From: Apoda limacodes
Taxonomy: Eukaryota; Arthropoda; Insecta; Lepidoptera; Limacodidae
DNA length: 64,000 nt
Assembly (NCBI GenBank): GCA_946406115.1
Contig: OX291540.1
Span: forward strand, 6,630,563-6,694,562
Direction of reading: 5' to 3'
Numbering within the stretch: the first letter of the stretch is position 1; each line of letters opens with the position of its first letter. The translations under genes and the position numbers were made by a program. The notes beneath the pieces were generated by a model. The model saw nothing but the letters and a program-made list of their open reading frames with translations, was not told the DNA's origin and did not search any database. Positions 10,063 to 23,142 of this stretch are shown piece after piece.

Positions 10063-11625
10063 CACTACGAGGATTAATAGGTAAAAACGTCTCTGTCAGC
10101 ATGGTGTTGGGGTAAATTTGTTATAGGAATGTTACTTATATTTTAGTAGTGTAGTATTAGTACCTAGCCGATACTATAGTACCTCGCTGTGTGTAAAAAA
10201 AATATATTATAAAGTTGCCCGCCATACTGATGTCAGAATCGTACGTACCTCAAGCATTTTTATTGAGAAATACTAATAACACCATTAAATGATGTTTTTG
10301 GACGATATTCATTACCTATTTTGTACCTTAACATATCTAAGTTTTAGCTTAGAATTACTAAAATATTCGTAGCATTTCAGTAAGAAATTCTTACCCTGAC
10401 ATGTGTTGATTCATACAAAAGTATGATAACATTACGCAGCGCGGAAATTCCTACGGGCTACATTGACGCCTGCGCGGATCTCCACACTACGCGAATGCTA
10501 GGTCATTGCATGCATCTACACATATTCTTGTAAAAATGTTGCTTCGGGCGTTCTTGCTTTCGGCCTCTTAAGAAGTATTGTAATTGCTTATTATCATTGT
10601 TTGATGAGAGTTTTATAGACCTATTTTGTTCGCTATGTTTTTAATGTGGATATTTTGATTGTAATACAGTTAATATTTAAAGGTGCTAAATAATCTAGTT
10701 AAGTTAATTTATATTATATTTTTTTTACAGTGATATATAATCCATTATTAATTTTTTTTAAATGTTATTTTAATAAAGGTATTTACATGAATACTTGTCA
10801 CTCACTATTTTTCCCAAAAAAAAGAGGTCTAAAATGTTTTGTTTGTGTGCCTCGATCCTGGCTACAAAGGCACGGGCATGAAATCACAACTGAGCACATA
10901 GGTACGTCGTTAAGTCACACGGCGATGGTCAGAGCGCTGGCGCGGGGCCTGTAGCAAAAATGACAAGATAGTGAGTTGAAGTTTTTGGCACAGTTGATTC
11001 TTGGGTTGTTTTGGAGCTGATTTAGGCCGGAAGACGCGTAATATCCGCCCGCAGGTAGGCGGGGAGGCGGAGATAAGTGTATCCTCTCAAAGATTTTTTA
11101 GATTATTTATGGAATACATTTTATCTCCGAATATATATAGAATAAAAAAAAAAAAATTGAAAAAATCAAAATTAAACAAAAGTAATTGGAATGTCGCCTC
11201 TCAGTGTTATACCATGACCAATTGCACTAAATGAAATTCTATATATCATTACTATATGATCTAATAGGTTCTTTTATCCTAGAGTATAATAGTAAATTGT
11301 GTATATGTAGAAAATTACAAACAAGAGGGTATCTAGAAGCCTAAAGCCGAAAGCTTTAATGACTCGAATTGGTATTTTCTGTACCGCTTGTGTTATGCGC
11401 AATGGTTTCCATCACATTTGCGAGTAAATAATTAAAAATATAAGGTTAAAAAATAAATAAACTCACCAAAACACCATTGAAATGGTGGAAATAGAGTTAC
11501 GCCATTAGCGGTATCTACAGAATTTATAATTAAAAAGCTTTGGCCGAAGTTGAAATTTGTATGCTCGCTTGGCGCGTAGTGAACTACTGGCGCAGATGGC
11601 GCTTTTATATTTTTATGTCATTATC
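10063..11625. other. intergenic, no supported gene
   Basis: Slightly GC-rich patches at 10435-10500 and 10900-11090 have no recognised content. An acceptor-like run (ttttttttacag) at 10718-10729 is followed 40 bases later by aataaa at 10772, so a 3' untranslated exon is conceivable but unproven. Confidence 0.4.
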
Positions 11626-11629
11626 GGCC

Positions 11630-11765
11630 GTGGGTTTTCATCCCCAAGAGCGACAACCCAAGCCGAGGCTACCCCCGCGGGGAGGCCTTGAGCGTTGGGC
11701 GCTATATGGGCTGAGACTCCTTCAGAGTCTCGCCCCAAAAGGCCGGTGGAGAAGTAATTTTTAAA
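11630..11765 (+). mobile_element. LINE 3' untranslated end (jockey-like family)
   Basis: This matches 22840-22900: both have gcgttggscgctat, a ctgaga/cagagg stretch, ccttcagagtctcgcc and a cccggtg-type end before the tail. In this copy the 3' end contains a perfect 7 bp stem (gagactc and gagtctc). It is 5'-truncated, with no coding part. Confidence 0.6.
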
Positions 11766-11938
11766 TAGAACTTCTTGCCAGCTCTTTTTGGCAAAAATTA
11801 ACATTGTTTACTTTGTATTAACGATTTAAAAGTGTTCTCAGTAACCTATTTGAATAAATATTGTTTAAAACAATCAAGCTTTAAAGTCAACGCAATAAAA
11901 AAATATGGCAATTTCTGTCGCATATTTTGGCATTTACA

Positions 11939-12195
11939 TACAAATCAAAACCTATAGGGTACTTCCCGTTGTCCTAGATTCATGAAATAGGGCACGGAGC
12001 GAGGTCTTCACACGTATGAGAAAAAATCCGAAATTTGTTAATTTCTAGTTATAACACATTTTAAAAAAAAGTTTGTTAAGGCCCTTTTACTGAAGAGCGC
12101 GTGGAGATAGATATTTTTTGTTGCATATTTTGACACAAATAAATCAAAACATATGGGGTAGGTACTTCCCGTTGGCCTAGACTCATGAAATTTGG
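11939..12195 (+). repeat. two diverged copies of a ~60 bp repeat module
   Basis: Bases about 11939-11999 and 12133-12195 share tacttcccgttg, cctaga and tcatgaaat, preceded by aaatcaaaac. The two copies are in the same orientation, 196 bp apart. This module is familiar from lepidopteran repeats, but I cannot name the family. Confidence 0.6.
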
Positions 12196-12454
12196 AAAGA
12201 ATCTTTCTCTCTCTTTCTCTTTTTTGTGCATTTTAATAAACGATTGTTTTAAAATATTTATACTTTAAGTTAAAAAAGAGCTTGTTATGGACCTTGTTCT
12301 ATTTAAAACAAGCGGCCGTGTTCGAAATCAATTTTTTAAACTTTAGAAGCCTATTTATACCCTTACTAAAATTGTGGTTACCGTGGTTACCGAAAAGTTT
12401 TTGAGTGGACAGTGCCGAGACCTAAACCCATTTAAGTTTAAATCACTTATGAAT

Positions 12455-12525
12455 CAATTCGACAGTTTGTTTGATAAAGGATCCGTAATCTTGTCGTGTG
12501 TTGTTGTGACAGGTCCAAAGCAAAG
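12455..12525 (+). repeat. interspersed repeat (copies at 20165-20245 and ~27155-27215)
   Basis: The stretch gacagtttgtttgataaagg, with ttgttgtgacagg and ccaaag after it, recurs on the minus strand at 20165-20245 with few differences. A weaker copy is at 27155-27215 (plus: ttgacaaagga, ttgccgtg, ttgtgacaggcc). Ends are unclear, so only the shared core is given. Confidence 0.6.
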
Positions 12526-12809
12526 ATAGAGATGTTACGGAGGTGGTTTATTTTACGTTATTTTCTGTTCTCTATCTGAATCTGTGTCATCATCCCTAAC
12601 TCGGGGTTGAATTAAATAAGTACACTTTAAAAACCAGTCAAAAACATGCTTAGCGATGGCAGTGAGAGACACCATTAGCCCAAAATAAAGCGTTGGTCGT
12701 GTCATTTCTTCCGGCTAAAATGTGCAATGCCAATAAATGCGTGTTAAAAAGTAATATTATAAATAAAAGCGTACAACTATTACTGCAAAAACTCTGGTTA
12801 AAGACTCCG

Positions 12810-12860
12810 AATTTTACGATGCGACGAATGAAACTGAGCAGAAGAAAGTGTTCCGATTCC
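12810..12860 (+). repeat. short interspersed repeat, tacgatgcgac family
   Basis: The core attttacgatgcgac, then aa.aa and ctgagcagaa, occurs here (+), at 28505-28555 (+), at 28790-28830 (-) and more weakly at 57195-57245 (-). At 28.4-28.9 kb two copies are the arms of an inverted repeat, so the family is probably a TIR-bearing MITE of which single ends survive here. Confidence 0.5.
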
Positions 12861-13010
12861 CATACAATATTTTTTTTTAATTCTTTTACTTAATGTTTTT
12901 GCTTCGAATTTTAGTATGTTCATTTTCAAAATAAAACAATATAGAGGAATGAAAGAAGAAGTAGCGAGGTAAGATGGGAACCCACAGTTTAAAAACTAAA
13001 CCAGTTCTAT

Positions 13011-14773
13011 TAGGGTTGTAACGGAGGTCTTCTTAGCGGAGGCGGATGCGGAGGTTAACGGAGGCGGAGGAAAAAATGCAAGTGGAAAAAAATTAGATTT
13101 ATTGAATTAATAGGAAGCCAAAATTCTTAGTAGGTACTGCAGCGTGCGGGGGCGTAAAGATGCTGCTTCTACCTATTTCTTATTAGGTATCGGGATTTCT
13201 GCTAATAAAAAGAGGACATCGGGAGTTCTTTTATGTATTCAGATGTTCTTTTCAATCGCCACAAGAGTATACATCCTTTAGATTCATCTACTACCTAGGA
13301 GAATTATTATACAAATTTAAACTTATCTGCAGTACGTCTTCTTTCATTAGGCCATCCTTCAATAGGCCTCGGGTCGTCGTGTCGGTACATTGGATAATAT
13401 CTACATTAGGACATGTAATCGCAATGGTGGCGATGTTTAGAATATTTTGGATACTGGAGTATCTTACCCTAAGTCTACTGGCAATGTAAGGCCATTCTAC
13501 AAATTCTAGGGCTCCCTGATAGAGACAGGAATCGACCCTCCAAATTTATATAGACTTGTCCGATCTATATTTTTCACTGGAATGTCAATTAATATCAAAA
13601 TAATGACAAACTCGAAATTCCGATTGTTTTTATTTCAAAACGCACAGACACCATCTATTATATTTTCATAAAACCACTACGAAGTATTTGCTGCGTGAAA
13701 AACGTTCGCTAGCCTATTTACTTCCTTTACACTTAACAAGAGGTCGTAACCTCTACAGTACTTATACTTTTTGAGACAGTTTTATTAGTTATATTAGCGG
13801 CAAATTATATTTCACAAATAACAGGTCTGCAGCTTTGTCACCTTCTAAACGGTATCTAAGAGGGTCATAGATTAGGCCAGCTGCACTGATTAGCTGTTCA
13901 CTTGGCACTGAACTTGACGGCGCCGATAAGTAAGTGCGTACGATGGGAGAAATTTTTTATATTTAAGGTTATATCTTCACCATAATTGTCGTCGTCGTCG
14001 TCTATTTTTACTCGGTTTTCTTTATTGTATTCACTAATTAGTGATTTCTTTACCACGACATTATTATTGGTGCAGTCTTTTTCAGTCTCGTCTGCATCGT
14101 CACTGCTAATTGTTAACATGTCAGCCAGATTAGAATGCACTCTGCATGTTGGTGGTAAAATCGGGAAGCTTGTGCTTAGTTCATCATACGTTGGGTTTGA
14201 TTCTACTCTGACTTTTTTGGCAGCAGCAGCGACAGAGGATTCGTTATCAACAACTCCACTTGCAATATTTGAGTCATGTAGGGTAAGCAAGCGTATTAGT
14301 TCGGACCGAACTTGTTCCTTACTTATCTAATTAAAAAACTTTATTTGTACATTGGGTCCAAATATGTAGTAAGCAATAAAAGTGTGTTGATTGAAGGTTA
14401 CAAAATCTGGAATTGATGTCCTTAATTCGTTTTTGAATAATATTTTGAAAATTATGGTTTGTGTCTAATTTTCCTTTTTAACTTGCAATGTATGTTTCAC
14501 TATATATGCTAATGGAATCACTGACAACATGCAAGTTTATGTAGCGCTCAGATTCCTCGTTATTTCTTCAAAAAGACTAAGTATTGCAAATATTAAGATA
14601 CAACCACTCTTTTGACCATTTTGCACGCAAGACCGCTAACGTCGCTGCTCGCGTGTTGTATTTCGTGCGAGTCATTAGTAACGACGTAAATAAACAAATC
14701 TCCGCTACTACAAAATTTTTGCGGCGCGGAGTAACGGTAACGGAGGCGAAGGCGAAGGTTTGTTGCAACCCTA
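13011..14773 (-). mobile_element. decayed hAT transposon
   Basis: The left end tagggttgtaac and the right end (reverse complement tagggttgcaac) form a short TIR typical of hAT elements. Both ends then run into gga/ggc-rich repeats. Inside, on the minus strand, lie remnants of a hAT transposase. The flanking 8-mers (agttctat and aacgaaac) do not match, so the target duplication is lost or an end has been replaced. Length 1.76 kb, well short of an intact autonomous hAT. Confidence 0.75.
13810..14290 (-). pseudogene. hAT transposase remnant (C-terminal dimerisation domain)
   Basis: A 130-codon minus-strand frame (13898-14290) with an acidic stretch (IDDDDDN) runs to FSHRTHLL. After a one-base shift the strand continues as RTYLSAPSSSVPSEQL, then SAAGLIYDPLRYRL and AADLLFVKYN, the signature of the hAT C-terminal dimerisation domain. 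The frameshift and the missing N-terminal BED finger and catalytic core show it is inactive. A plus-strand frame at 13986-14330 is only the shadow of this one. A gtc microsatellite at 13988-14003 encodes the Asp run. Confidence 0.8.
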
Positions 14774-16745
14774 AACGAAACTACTAACGCTATCTAGTAG
14801 CGTCACCTCGAAACTTTTCAGTGCACCGGTAGCAAAAACCTAAGTAGAGCATTTGATGACACTGTAAGTAAAAAAAACGACTTTATAATTATTTATAAGC
14901 GTGAATATCAGTTATTCATAGGTCTTCATTTGACACTTAACTTTAATCGCAATTCCTATACTTGATTTTAAGCCCTTTATTTCGATGATTCATTTTGAAT
15001 TTATGACCGCAACATAATTGATTACTTACAGTTTGTTTGAGGCAAAATGAGGCAGGTGGTACCCAGCTTTTAGCGTAATTGAAATTGGGAAGGTATATTT
15101 GATTTAAGGTACACTAATTATAATGATTTTTTTCACAGAAAATAGTATGTAACTATAAAAAAAGACAAATAAGGGAGAATGGGATAAAGTGGCTATGAAA
15201 AACGCTAAAAGGGAGTTAAAAGCTAGACGAGAAGATGACGAGTGTAAAGAAGAGCAAAATAACCTTTCATGAAAAAGCATAGGTATAACTTTGTTCAAGC
15301 ATAAACTTATCAGTGGGGTCATATTTAATTATTCACTTGTAAACTCATTACTTCAGCAAGCGACAACACGAGACAATTTTTTCCGGGTCCATTTATTTAC
15401 ATTGCACAAAACTTATTATCACGGTACTTAACTGTGGTGTCACATTGGTGGCAGTGTCAGAAATACGATTTTGAAAACTAAATTTTTATACAAAATAATA
15501 TGTTTTAAAATGGTAATAAATAAATACTGATGGTATTTTGTTGCCCTTGATTATAGTATAGTCACCGAGTTCTAGCTTCCCTGAAAATTTGAGCGTCTTA
15601 GCTAGTGGGGAAGTGAGTGACCTAAAATTACGATTGCGGCATTTGACCTAAACAGTGTGCCTAGTGTAAGTTTTAAACGCTACTATCGCGTTCGCGTCAA
15701 CGAAAAACATGTATGGAAAGCGCCTTTAGGCTCTCTTTTTTCTCATAGGACTTTTCATAAATGGTTTTGAAGTACTCACCTATTCGAAGTATACCAAAAA
15801 AATGCAACAATTTGGTAAGTATAGTTACCGACTCGAACTTCTTTCTGGTTCTTAGTGAAATTGCAATTTTTTGTTTTTGAATCTATTATTTTAAAACGGA
15901 CTTTGTTAATCTACCTCGGCTATGGGCATGTTCTGTATTAGACAAATTATTATGGGTAACATTTGTGTGGTTTTTTGAATTGTTAAATGTGTCAACACAA
16001 ATAATATGTATCTGCAAGTGGTATAGGTCTTTAGAAATGAAATCAACTTTTTTCCTTTAAGAGATTATTGGAAATTGTGGATAAATTATTGGAAATTGTG
16101 GATAAATTCCAAATCTAACGTAGGCGAAGTTGTGAATACCGTGTAGATAACGTAGGTACCAATTTATAATAAGCTTTTCAACAATCCGAACTAAAAGCTA
16201 GTATAGAACAATAGGTATAATATTAACAGAATCGTGGGCAAGCGGTTGAGTGGTAGTGGAATATTTCTTACTATCTGTTTATTCGAAAAATTGAATTATT
16301 TCTCAGGATTCCCCGAACATTAACCCTCCGACTATGCACTTCGGTGAGATTGAATTATTTTCTATAAGTTGATCAGAAAGTTGTTAATGGAGTGTTCTTG
16401 TCCCAAGGTAAATGCCTGTATTTGTTTGACTTTATTAGTTTAACTCAGTAATGCAATTAGGAAATTGTTGTATATCGATGGAGCGGATACTACAAAGGTA
16501 GTCCCCTATTTATAGTCGCGTCCTCCAAATGAAACTTATTTACGACACAAATTAAATTTGCTATAATTTACGACGCTATATTTTTGCCAGGTCTTCTCAG
16601 TAGAACAAAAAACATTTTTTACTGGTAGTATGGAAAGTGGTTCAGTAGTTTCGGAGATCATCCCGAGCAGACAAAAAAAATGTATATGTTTAACATACAT
16701 TGCACTTTTATTGTAAAATAGAAGAAGAAAAAAACAGAACATGTA
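14774..16745. other. intergenic, no supported gene
   Basis: AT-rich DNA without a frame I recognise. A direct duplication of about 20 bp (attggaaattgtggataaat) occurs at 16068-16106. Nothing else stands out. Confidence 0.5.
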
Positions 16746-17662
16746 GGGGAGAGTTGGGTAATACCTCGCGGTTGAAAATTCCGCGCCCCTCGGTTTCTTT
16801 GAAACAGTCAACAAAACGCGCCTGCAATATTAGTAAAATCATAGCTTTATGTACCCCCTACCCTGCTCGAGCACCGCCAACTGCCGCCGAGTATCCAGAG
16901 AGCAAGGCCGCGAGCTTGCAGGTTTTCCGCGCGATCGCTATATTTTTTTGGGTGATTTCAATAAGTGGTGAGTCAATGAATATTTCACACTCAGTAATAA
17001 ATTATACTCATTTATAGGGTAAAAATAATGTTTAACTTATGTGTAGAATAATTTTAAATTAATCCTTTGAGTTTGTTTATGTTTTTGAGGTTAGAAAATA
17101 AAATGATCTTGTTTGATAATGCCGCGCGTAGGGCGCGTTGACATTATGCCCAGCTATATAATATGGTTGTGATTATTATAAATCTCTGAAAGAATATGAA
17201 AGTATATTATTCTTATAAGTGTCAGTATTTATACCTAAGTAAAAGTACTAGGTAATATAATAATTGTTTTCTTGTCTTGTCAATGTCAAATTGTCAATCA
17301 CTTAGGTTAATACTAAACATTTTGTGAAATCTGGAGTCTGTACCTATTTCCAATTCGGTCTCCAGGGTCCACTCTCTGACTGACACATTGTGTGATGCTT
17401 TTTGCAGTTTAATCAGACTCAGCGCGAAATTACCTACCTGGGGCACGATATTATAAGACCAGTTTGATAATACTGCGCTTTCCCAATTTTTAATTATTCG
17501 CTCGAATTATTGTTTTTGTTTGTTTTTTGATAAATTTAAATTTTCGTTAGTGTCGTCAGATAAATTCTCCACCTTTTATTATATTTCGTTTTTATTTTAA
17601 CCTGACCTGAGCTTAGTTATAGGATAATTCCCTTAGGGGCTCGGTATTACCCAACTCTCCCA
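16746..17662. mobile_element. TA-flanked MITE with 19 bp TIR
   Basis: The left end gggagagttgggtaatacc is repeated as its reverse complement at 17643-17661. TA lies immediately outside both ends (16744-16745 and 17663-17664), as for Tc1/mariner-type target sites. The 917 bp interior has a GC-rich left part and no transposase frame. The superfamily call rests only on the TA. Confidence 0.65.
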
Positions 17663-18260
17663 TACAATAACAGATCTGATGATGGAAAAAAAGAAGAATG
17701 TACATAAAATCTATTACAAAACAAACTTGCGATATCAGTTTTTAACAAGACTTAGAGACAATTCAGTTAATCTCTTCAATTGTTTTTTCTTGTGGTTACA
17801 ATTCGTCACTCTTCATCTATCAACTGTAATATATAATAGTCAGCCATCTTGCTTACGTCCCACCTTTCTTCTGTTCTGGTTAATAAATTGTTCACCCTAC
17901 TCTGTACTTACAGAACCAGCACAGATTCTCGGGCAAAAGTCAATATGCTAAAGCATAAAGAAGTTTATAGGTACTCATTTTAGGTACAACCTAGTTTATT
18001 GAATGCTTTTCTCTATGTTTTCATAACCAGGGCTTTTTCTGTTTCCTAAAAAAGTTCCACGACCTCTTTACATGAATAATTTCCGAATGAGGTTTTCGGT
18101 TTTATTTACGGTTTTTTTAAAGTCCGCATCTAGCTCAAAGAAGCAGCAAGATACTAACTTCGCTTCCGATAAATGCTTAGTTAGTTAGTTGGACTTATGT
18201 TTTCCGCACTTAGCCTCATAATAGGGCCATTGTACGTAGGCAACCAATACCTGTCATTGG
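17663..18260. other. intergenic, no supported gene
   Basis: A plus-strand frame at 17679-17951 has low-complexity composition and no recognised motif. Nothing further is seen. Confidence 0.4.
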
Positions 18261-18765
18261 TTACCCATACCATCCCAGCTCCGTCCAAAAGTTAAGGAGG
18301 CATCTGATGTTATTCAGTGCCTCTCTCATGGTTTGTGGATTCTTAAGGAGCTTTGTCCGTTGGTCGCTCACGCTTTTGCAATGAAGAACCACGTGAGACG
18401 GTGTCTCCTCGGCTTCCATACAGCCCCTGCATAGAGGACTGTCAGTAACGCCGATATTGAAAAAGTGCCTGTTTAGAGGGCAGTGACCTGTTATTATGCC
18501 AACTATGTAGCGTAGGTTTTTCCTGCTGAGTTTTAACAGTTTGTGCGACAGATTAGCGTCCACGGATGTAAGAACATTCTTGGTTTGTTTGCAATCTGTC
18601 TGTTCTGCCCACTGTTTGTTGTGTTGTTGTAAGGTTCTGTCACGTAACCATGTTTTGAGTTGGATAAATGGTATCGGTACAATTGGTTCAGGTCCCATTA
18701 TTTTAGTGCCCGATCCTCTCTTTGCCAATTCATCTGCCGCATCATTGTATAATGTGATAAATGCT
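18261..18765 (-). pseudogene. LINE fragment: RNase H end and C-terminal domain
   Basis: The minus strand reads YNDAADELAKRGSGT, the last motif of a LINE-type RNase H domain (the D-x-x-A-N-x-x-A helix), then the C-terminal region with GHCPLNRHFF, SPLCRGC and TPSHVVLHC. This Cys/His arrangement closes the pol of RNase H-bearing LINEs. The frame of 155 codons (18261-18728) is intact, but its 5' part is missing beyond 18790. It is a pol fragment, not a host gene. Confidence 0.8.
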
Positions 18766-18790
18766 TATCACATAATTATTTGAAACAGAG

Positions 18791-21700
18791 ACCGTCTATA
18801 GGAAGTGCCTTTACAAAATGGATCATAATCCCTAATGTAATCTTAAATAGAGGTAGCCGAATTTTAGAGATATCAACTTACCGCAAAATAGTCACAATTA
18901 TATTTTAATACAGAAGGTCTACATATGTTCATAATGACGATAAATAACGACACGCCTCTCGCCTCAGTCGTTATACGCAGGGGTAGCCCGCTTTGAGGCT
19001 TAGGTCATATATTGGCCTATATTGCATGTGCGCCGGCGGACGTTGTAGAGCTAGTAGCGACTGTCAGTCAAGCCACCCATAATGTCTTAACTTGGCTTAA
19101 CGACTGCTGTCATATGACAAAAAGGCAGAGCCGACGGTTTTACGTACCCCTGCTGGATGCATCATTATCAATTACATATAAGTTTCTTTGCATTTTTCTG
19201 GTGCAATTTTAATATTTCTTTATTTTTATATATTTTATTTATTATTACTACAACTATATACATATATTTAACTATATTTATTAGTATGTAAAGTTTAAGT
19301 AACTATATATTTATTAAATCAGAAATGAACATAGAGGTTATACTTACATACACCCTACCTGTTAAAGTTTTTATTATATTTCTTTGCTTTGCAGTTTTAG
19401 GTTGTCTCTAAAAAATTGCTTATAGGTGATTAGTTCGCCTATTGTAATATTTAATTATTGTACTATTTAATTATGGTTTTGATGTTACTTTTTGCGTTTT
19501 GGCGTACAATAAAGAATATTTGTATTATTATTTACTTAGTACCTACCAAAAAGTTTTTAATTTGAAAACTATCTCAGACCTTTATTTAGACTAGTTACGT
19601 TATCTATCACATTTATGTATCACACACCTTTATAGTTCCACTGATAAACTGTGGTTTAACAGAGCTTAGGCATATTTTTTTACTCAACCACAGCGAAGAA
19701 AAAAGGCTTATTTTCTTACAAGATTAATGAGCTGGAGAAACACAATATCATATCAAGCCCCGTGGATGTTAAGAAGGCTACACCCTAATGTAATGTTTTA
19801 ACACGAAATGGCACGTAACTTCTGTTGCTATAATACCTTTTAAAACTGCAATTTCGTATGTGAGATAATATACGTAACTACTCTATTTTACACTTGGTAA
19901 CGTAATTAACTGCTATTTAAAAATAAAAAAAATAATCAAATTAAACTTTTCTATTGTTGATAATTTATCATTTAGTGACCGAAAATCATAAACAAATACT
20001 TAACAAAAAAAGTACAATACGGTACATAATAATTGTTTTAGTTCCATATACCTTTATTTGAATATAACCTACACATCCTTGTCAGTTCTCTCTAACGTGC
20101 AGGACCCAATAATCGGATAACTTGATTAGTACCCTATTACCGTCCACACTGATTCCGGCCGGCCGCACTTTGGGCCTGTCACAACAACGCACGGCAAGAT
20201 TGTGGATCCTTTGTCAAACAAACTGTCAAGTCAATTCCCGAGTGTATTAAACCTAAATTTAGGAGTATTTTAATTTAATTGATAATAACAATTTTGTACC
20301 TAACGTGCTGCAATATGAAAACAAAAAATTTGCAGAGAAATAGGTACTTACCATTTATATATATTTTGAAAATTAAAATTGTCATAACTGTGCAGTTCAA
20401 CATTAGCCAAAAAGAAAGCAATTAGCTTTTTCATTCCGTTTTTTTTAGCTGTTTTTGTTTTATTGCTGGTTTTCCATGTAGAAAATGAACAAAAAAAACA
20501 TTCTTTGTAAACCTATAAAAAAATAAAAATAGGTAGCACTCACTATACATAGTTCAGTTTCTGCGGTTTGAAGTTGTTGTCTCTGTTTTTTGCCTGTTTT
20601 TAACTCTACTATTGCGCCCGCATAAACGAAATAAATGTCTATCTGTAAATAAAAAAGCTCCACTTGCGGACGCGATTTGAAACAGTTTTTTAATCGTAGC
20701 TGTTTCAATGAGTATAAAGTAGAGTCTAGAAATCTCGCTAAAACTAATACTCGGCACACAGATACGTAAGTACGTTACCACTACACACAGGGACATTTTA
20801 GTGTTGTGATTGGCGTAACGATCACCATATATCCCTACTATGACTAACTTTGTTGTTACATTAGAGTGTTCTTCTCGGAATCACCAGATAGCCTATAGGT
20901 ATGATAACCCTTACAGTTATCATCATCAGCAGTTATCCCTATCGCATATCGGTATCTGGGCCCGGGTCTTAGCGCGACAGCAATTGTATTTCCAAACACC
21001 TATGTGTTTGTATCTGATATGTTATATTATCAGCCAAATGTATTTTTGATTGCCAAATCTTTCCGGAAATTTATCTAGGGAATGCTGGAACATAGAAAAA
21101 TATTATAACAATAAAGAACCTACCCTAAAAAAATAACTTTTCCTATTTTTTTAGCAAAATTGTTACCTTAAAATATGATTCAAAATCTCTACTTTTTTTC
21201 ACTTTTCTCATATTTAGAGTCTGAATCACCGTTTCACTGGTTGTAAGGGTAGATTTTTTTTTCACAATATAAGACAAGTGAGAAAAAATTGCGTGCAGGT
21301 TCACAAATTTGTTTTAAATTGAACCCACATGTGTTGTGATTGGTTTCGCCTTCCCGCTGCGGGCGAATCTTTTATTTGTTCCACTCCGCTGGTATTGCCT
21401 GTTGGCAAATACTGAACCTCAGAATAGTGACAAATAAACAAATCCACAATATTTTCTCGATTGCAATATTTAAAATACTCCTGCAACATACTGCATCCAA
21501 TACGAAAACAGACAAGATAAAAACCTAGCTGTAATAAAAAAACCGTATGCTTATTGCTTATCGCATCGATATGCAGAAAATCATTTGCATTTGTTGGTAG
21601 TGTTTGGAGGTGTCGTCTGTTGAATTATTGTGCAGGAGGGCTAGAATTATTGTATTTAAAGCCATATTATTGTATTGCCACTTTTTAACGGAATATCTTC

Positions 21701-22311
21701 CAACCGTGGAAAACAAATACTGATCGGTCCGAATATACCAAAGTTCTCGCAGAGACTCTCAAGACCAAATCTGTCTGTGCTTGTTGTGAATTCAAAAAAA
21801 CGACGCCAAGGCTGACAGGCGTTTCGTTTATTTGTTTACGAACTTGGATTTTGCTTAGGTACTACAGTCTACAGCGAAATCTATAATTCAACAAAAAGAC
21901 TATGTGTAGTGCAAGCCCTAAATGATTGTACTTTTGCAATACAATAGTTAAAACATTATTGTATATCGTGTTAGAGTCCAAATTATTGTATGGTTACAAT
22001 AATTATTGTGTATCTAACATCCCTGAGTAGTGCGCGTCGAATGCACGTGCTAAGGCATTGCACTACTACAATATTACTACATGAACATAACTTATTCTTA
22101 TATACTATTACTAGTATTTACTATCATCGAAACAAAAAATTGCAGACACGGGTATTTGTTACTACGAATATATGTAAGTTGCAATTTTGTATCACACACA
22201 CACACATCTTATAGCTTTTATTAAGATACTTAATGTGCTGAGTTATAAAAAAGTACCTATAGGTAAAGTAGTTTTAAGAAGTGATTAACTAATAATTAAG
22301 ATATACAGATA
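18791..22311. other. 3.5 kb without a supported gene
   Basis: Mostly AT-rich with short runs of ta repeats (19225-19320). It holds the repeat copy at 20165-20245. GC-richer patches at 18960-19160 and 20920-20990 are unrecognised. Open frames such as 20460-20759 show no motif and overlap on the same strand. (ac)n is short at 22195-22206. Confidence 0.5.
20165..20245 (-). repeat. copy of the 12455-12525 repeat, inverted
   Basis: The reverse complement gives gacagtttgtttgacaaagg, then ttgttgtgacaggcccaaag, matching 12455-12525 with a handful of substitutions. The copy here has a GC-rich ccggccggcc stretch next to it. Confidence 0.6.
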
Positions 22312-22948
22312 TTGTATAGAGCGAGCACATCTTATTACCTTACCTTAAGACGTTTTGCATCACCAGAAGTGAAATTCAGGCCATTTTTAACTACGACAGT
22401 AAGAAGGGTTACTAATCTCACCTCTGCGAACCTACACAGAGATTTCGAACTCCCCACGATTCTCCAATATTTCAAACACCTGGCAGTCCCCTTTTTCGAG
22501 CGTACACAAAATCACCCGAATCGACTAATTGTGCAATCCACAACGTATCATCCCCCCGACCGACCTCGGCATGGTCGTAAAACAATCGTACTAACGACCC
22601 CAGATGACGATCTCGCTGCGAGATTAGTCTCTACGACCTCCCCGAATAGGGAGTCCCCCTTCACACCACGCCGACGTCCCCGCGTTCGTCGTCGCCCGAA
22701 CGGATACACGAGGTATCAAAGAGTGCCGGGGCTCTTCTCGCCCCGCTCAATTGCAACCGCACCCAAGTAACGGGGAACTCCCCTACTAGCGGTGACTCAC
22801 CCTCAGGTTCGAGACTCACGCCGGTCGAAGGGAGCCCCTGAACGTTGGCCGCTATACGGGCAGAGGCGCCTTCAGAGTCTCGCCCAAAAAAAGCCCGGTG
22901 TAGCAGTAATGGCTGCAACAGCCAACTGCATAGTCAGTCAGAAAAAAA
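22312..22948 (+). mobile_element. jockey-like LINE 3' end (ORF2 C-terminus plus UTR)
   Basis: The frame 22312-22770 ends the reverse transcriptase ORF of a jockey-type LINE: LHRDFELPTI, then HPNRLIVQSTTY and PPDRP, which resembles the usual close of such ORFs (HRDL-P-I, then HPN-L). The preceding part of the RT is absent, so the copy is 5'-truncated. The 3' untranslated part (22770-22940) matches 11630-11765 and, inverted, 6622-6690, and ends in a nine-base A run at 22942. Confidence 0.75.
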
Positions 22949-23142
22949 AATCTCACTAGATATGTATCTCCTCCACCCTTTTATACGAAATTACTTTTAT
23001 CTCTGCAACTAAAACAGAAAAAGTCGCAGTTTGGACCAAGGTGGGAATGTGAATCTATTGGTGACAAAGTGAACCCCTGGCAGGTTGGTAGGCAGTTCTC
23101 AAAAATAAAGCGGAAACGTCGTTTACACTGCGGCACAGTTAG

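Noticed and set aside
13986..14330. 114-codon plus-strand frame
   Set aside because: It is the antisense of the hAT transposase remnant and rich in Ser/Leu, as expected of a shadow.
13011..14773. 8 bp target duplication for the hAT element
   Set aside because: agttctat and aacgaaac do not match in any shift I tried.
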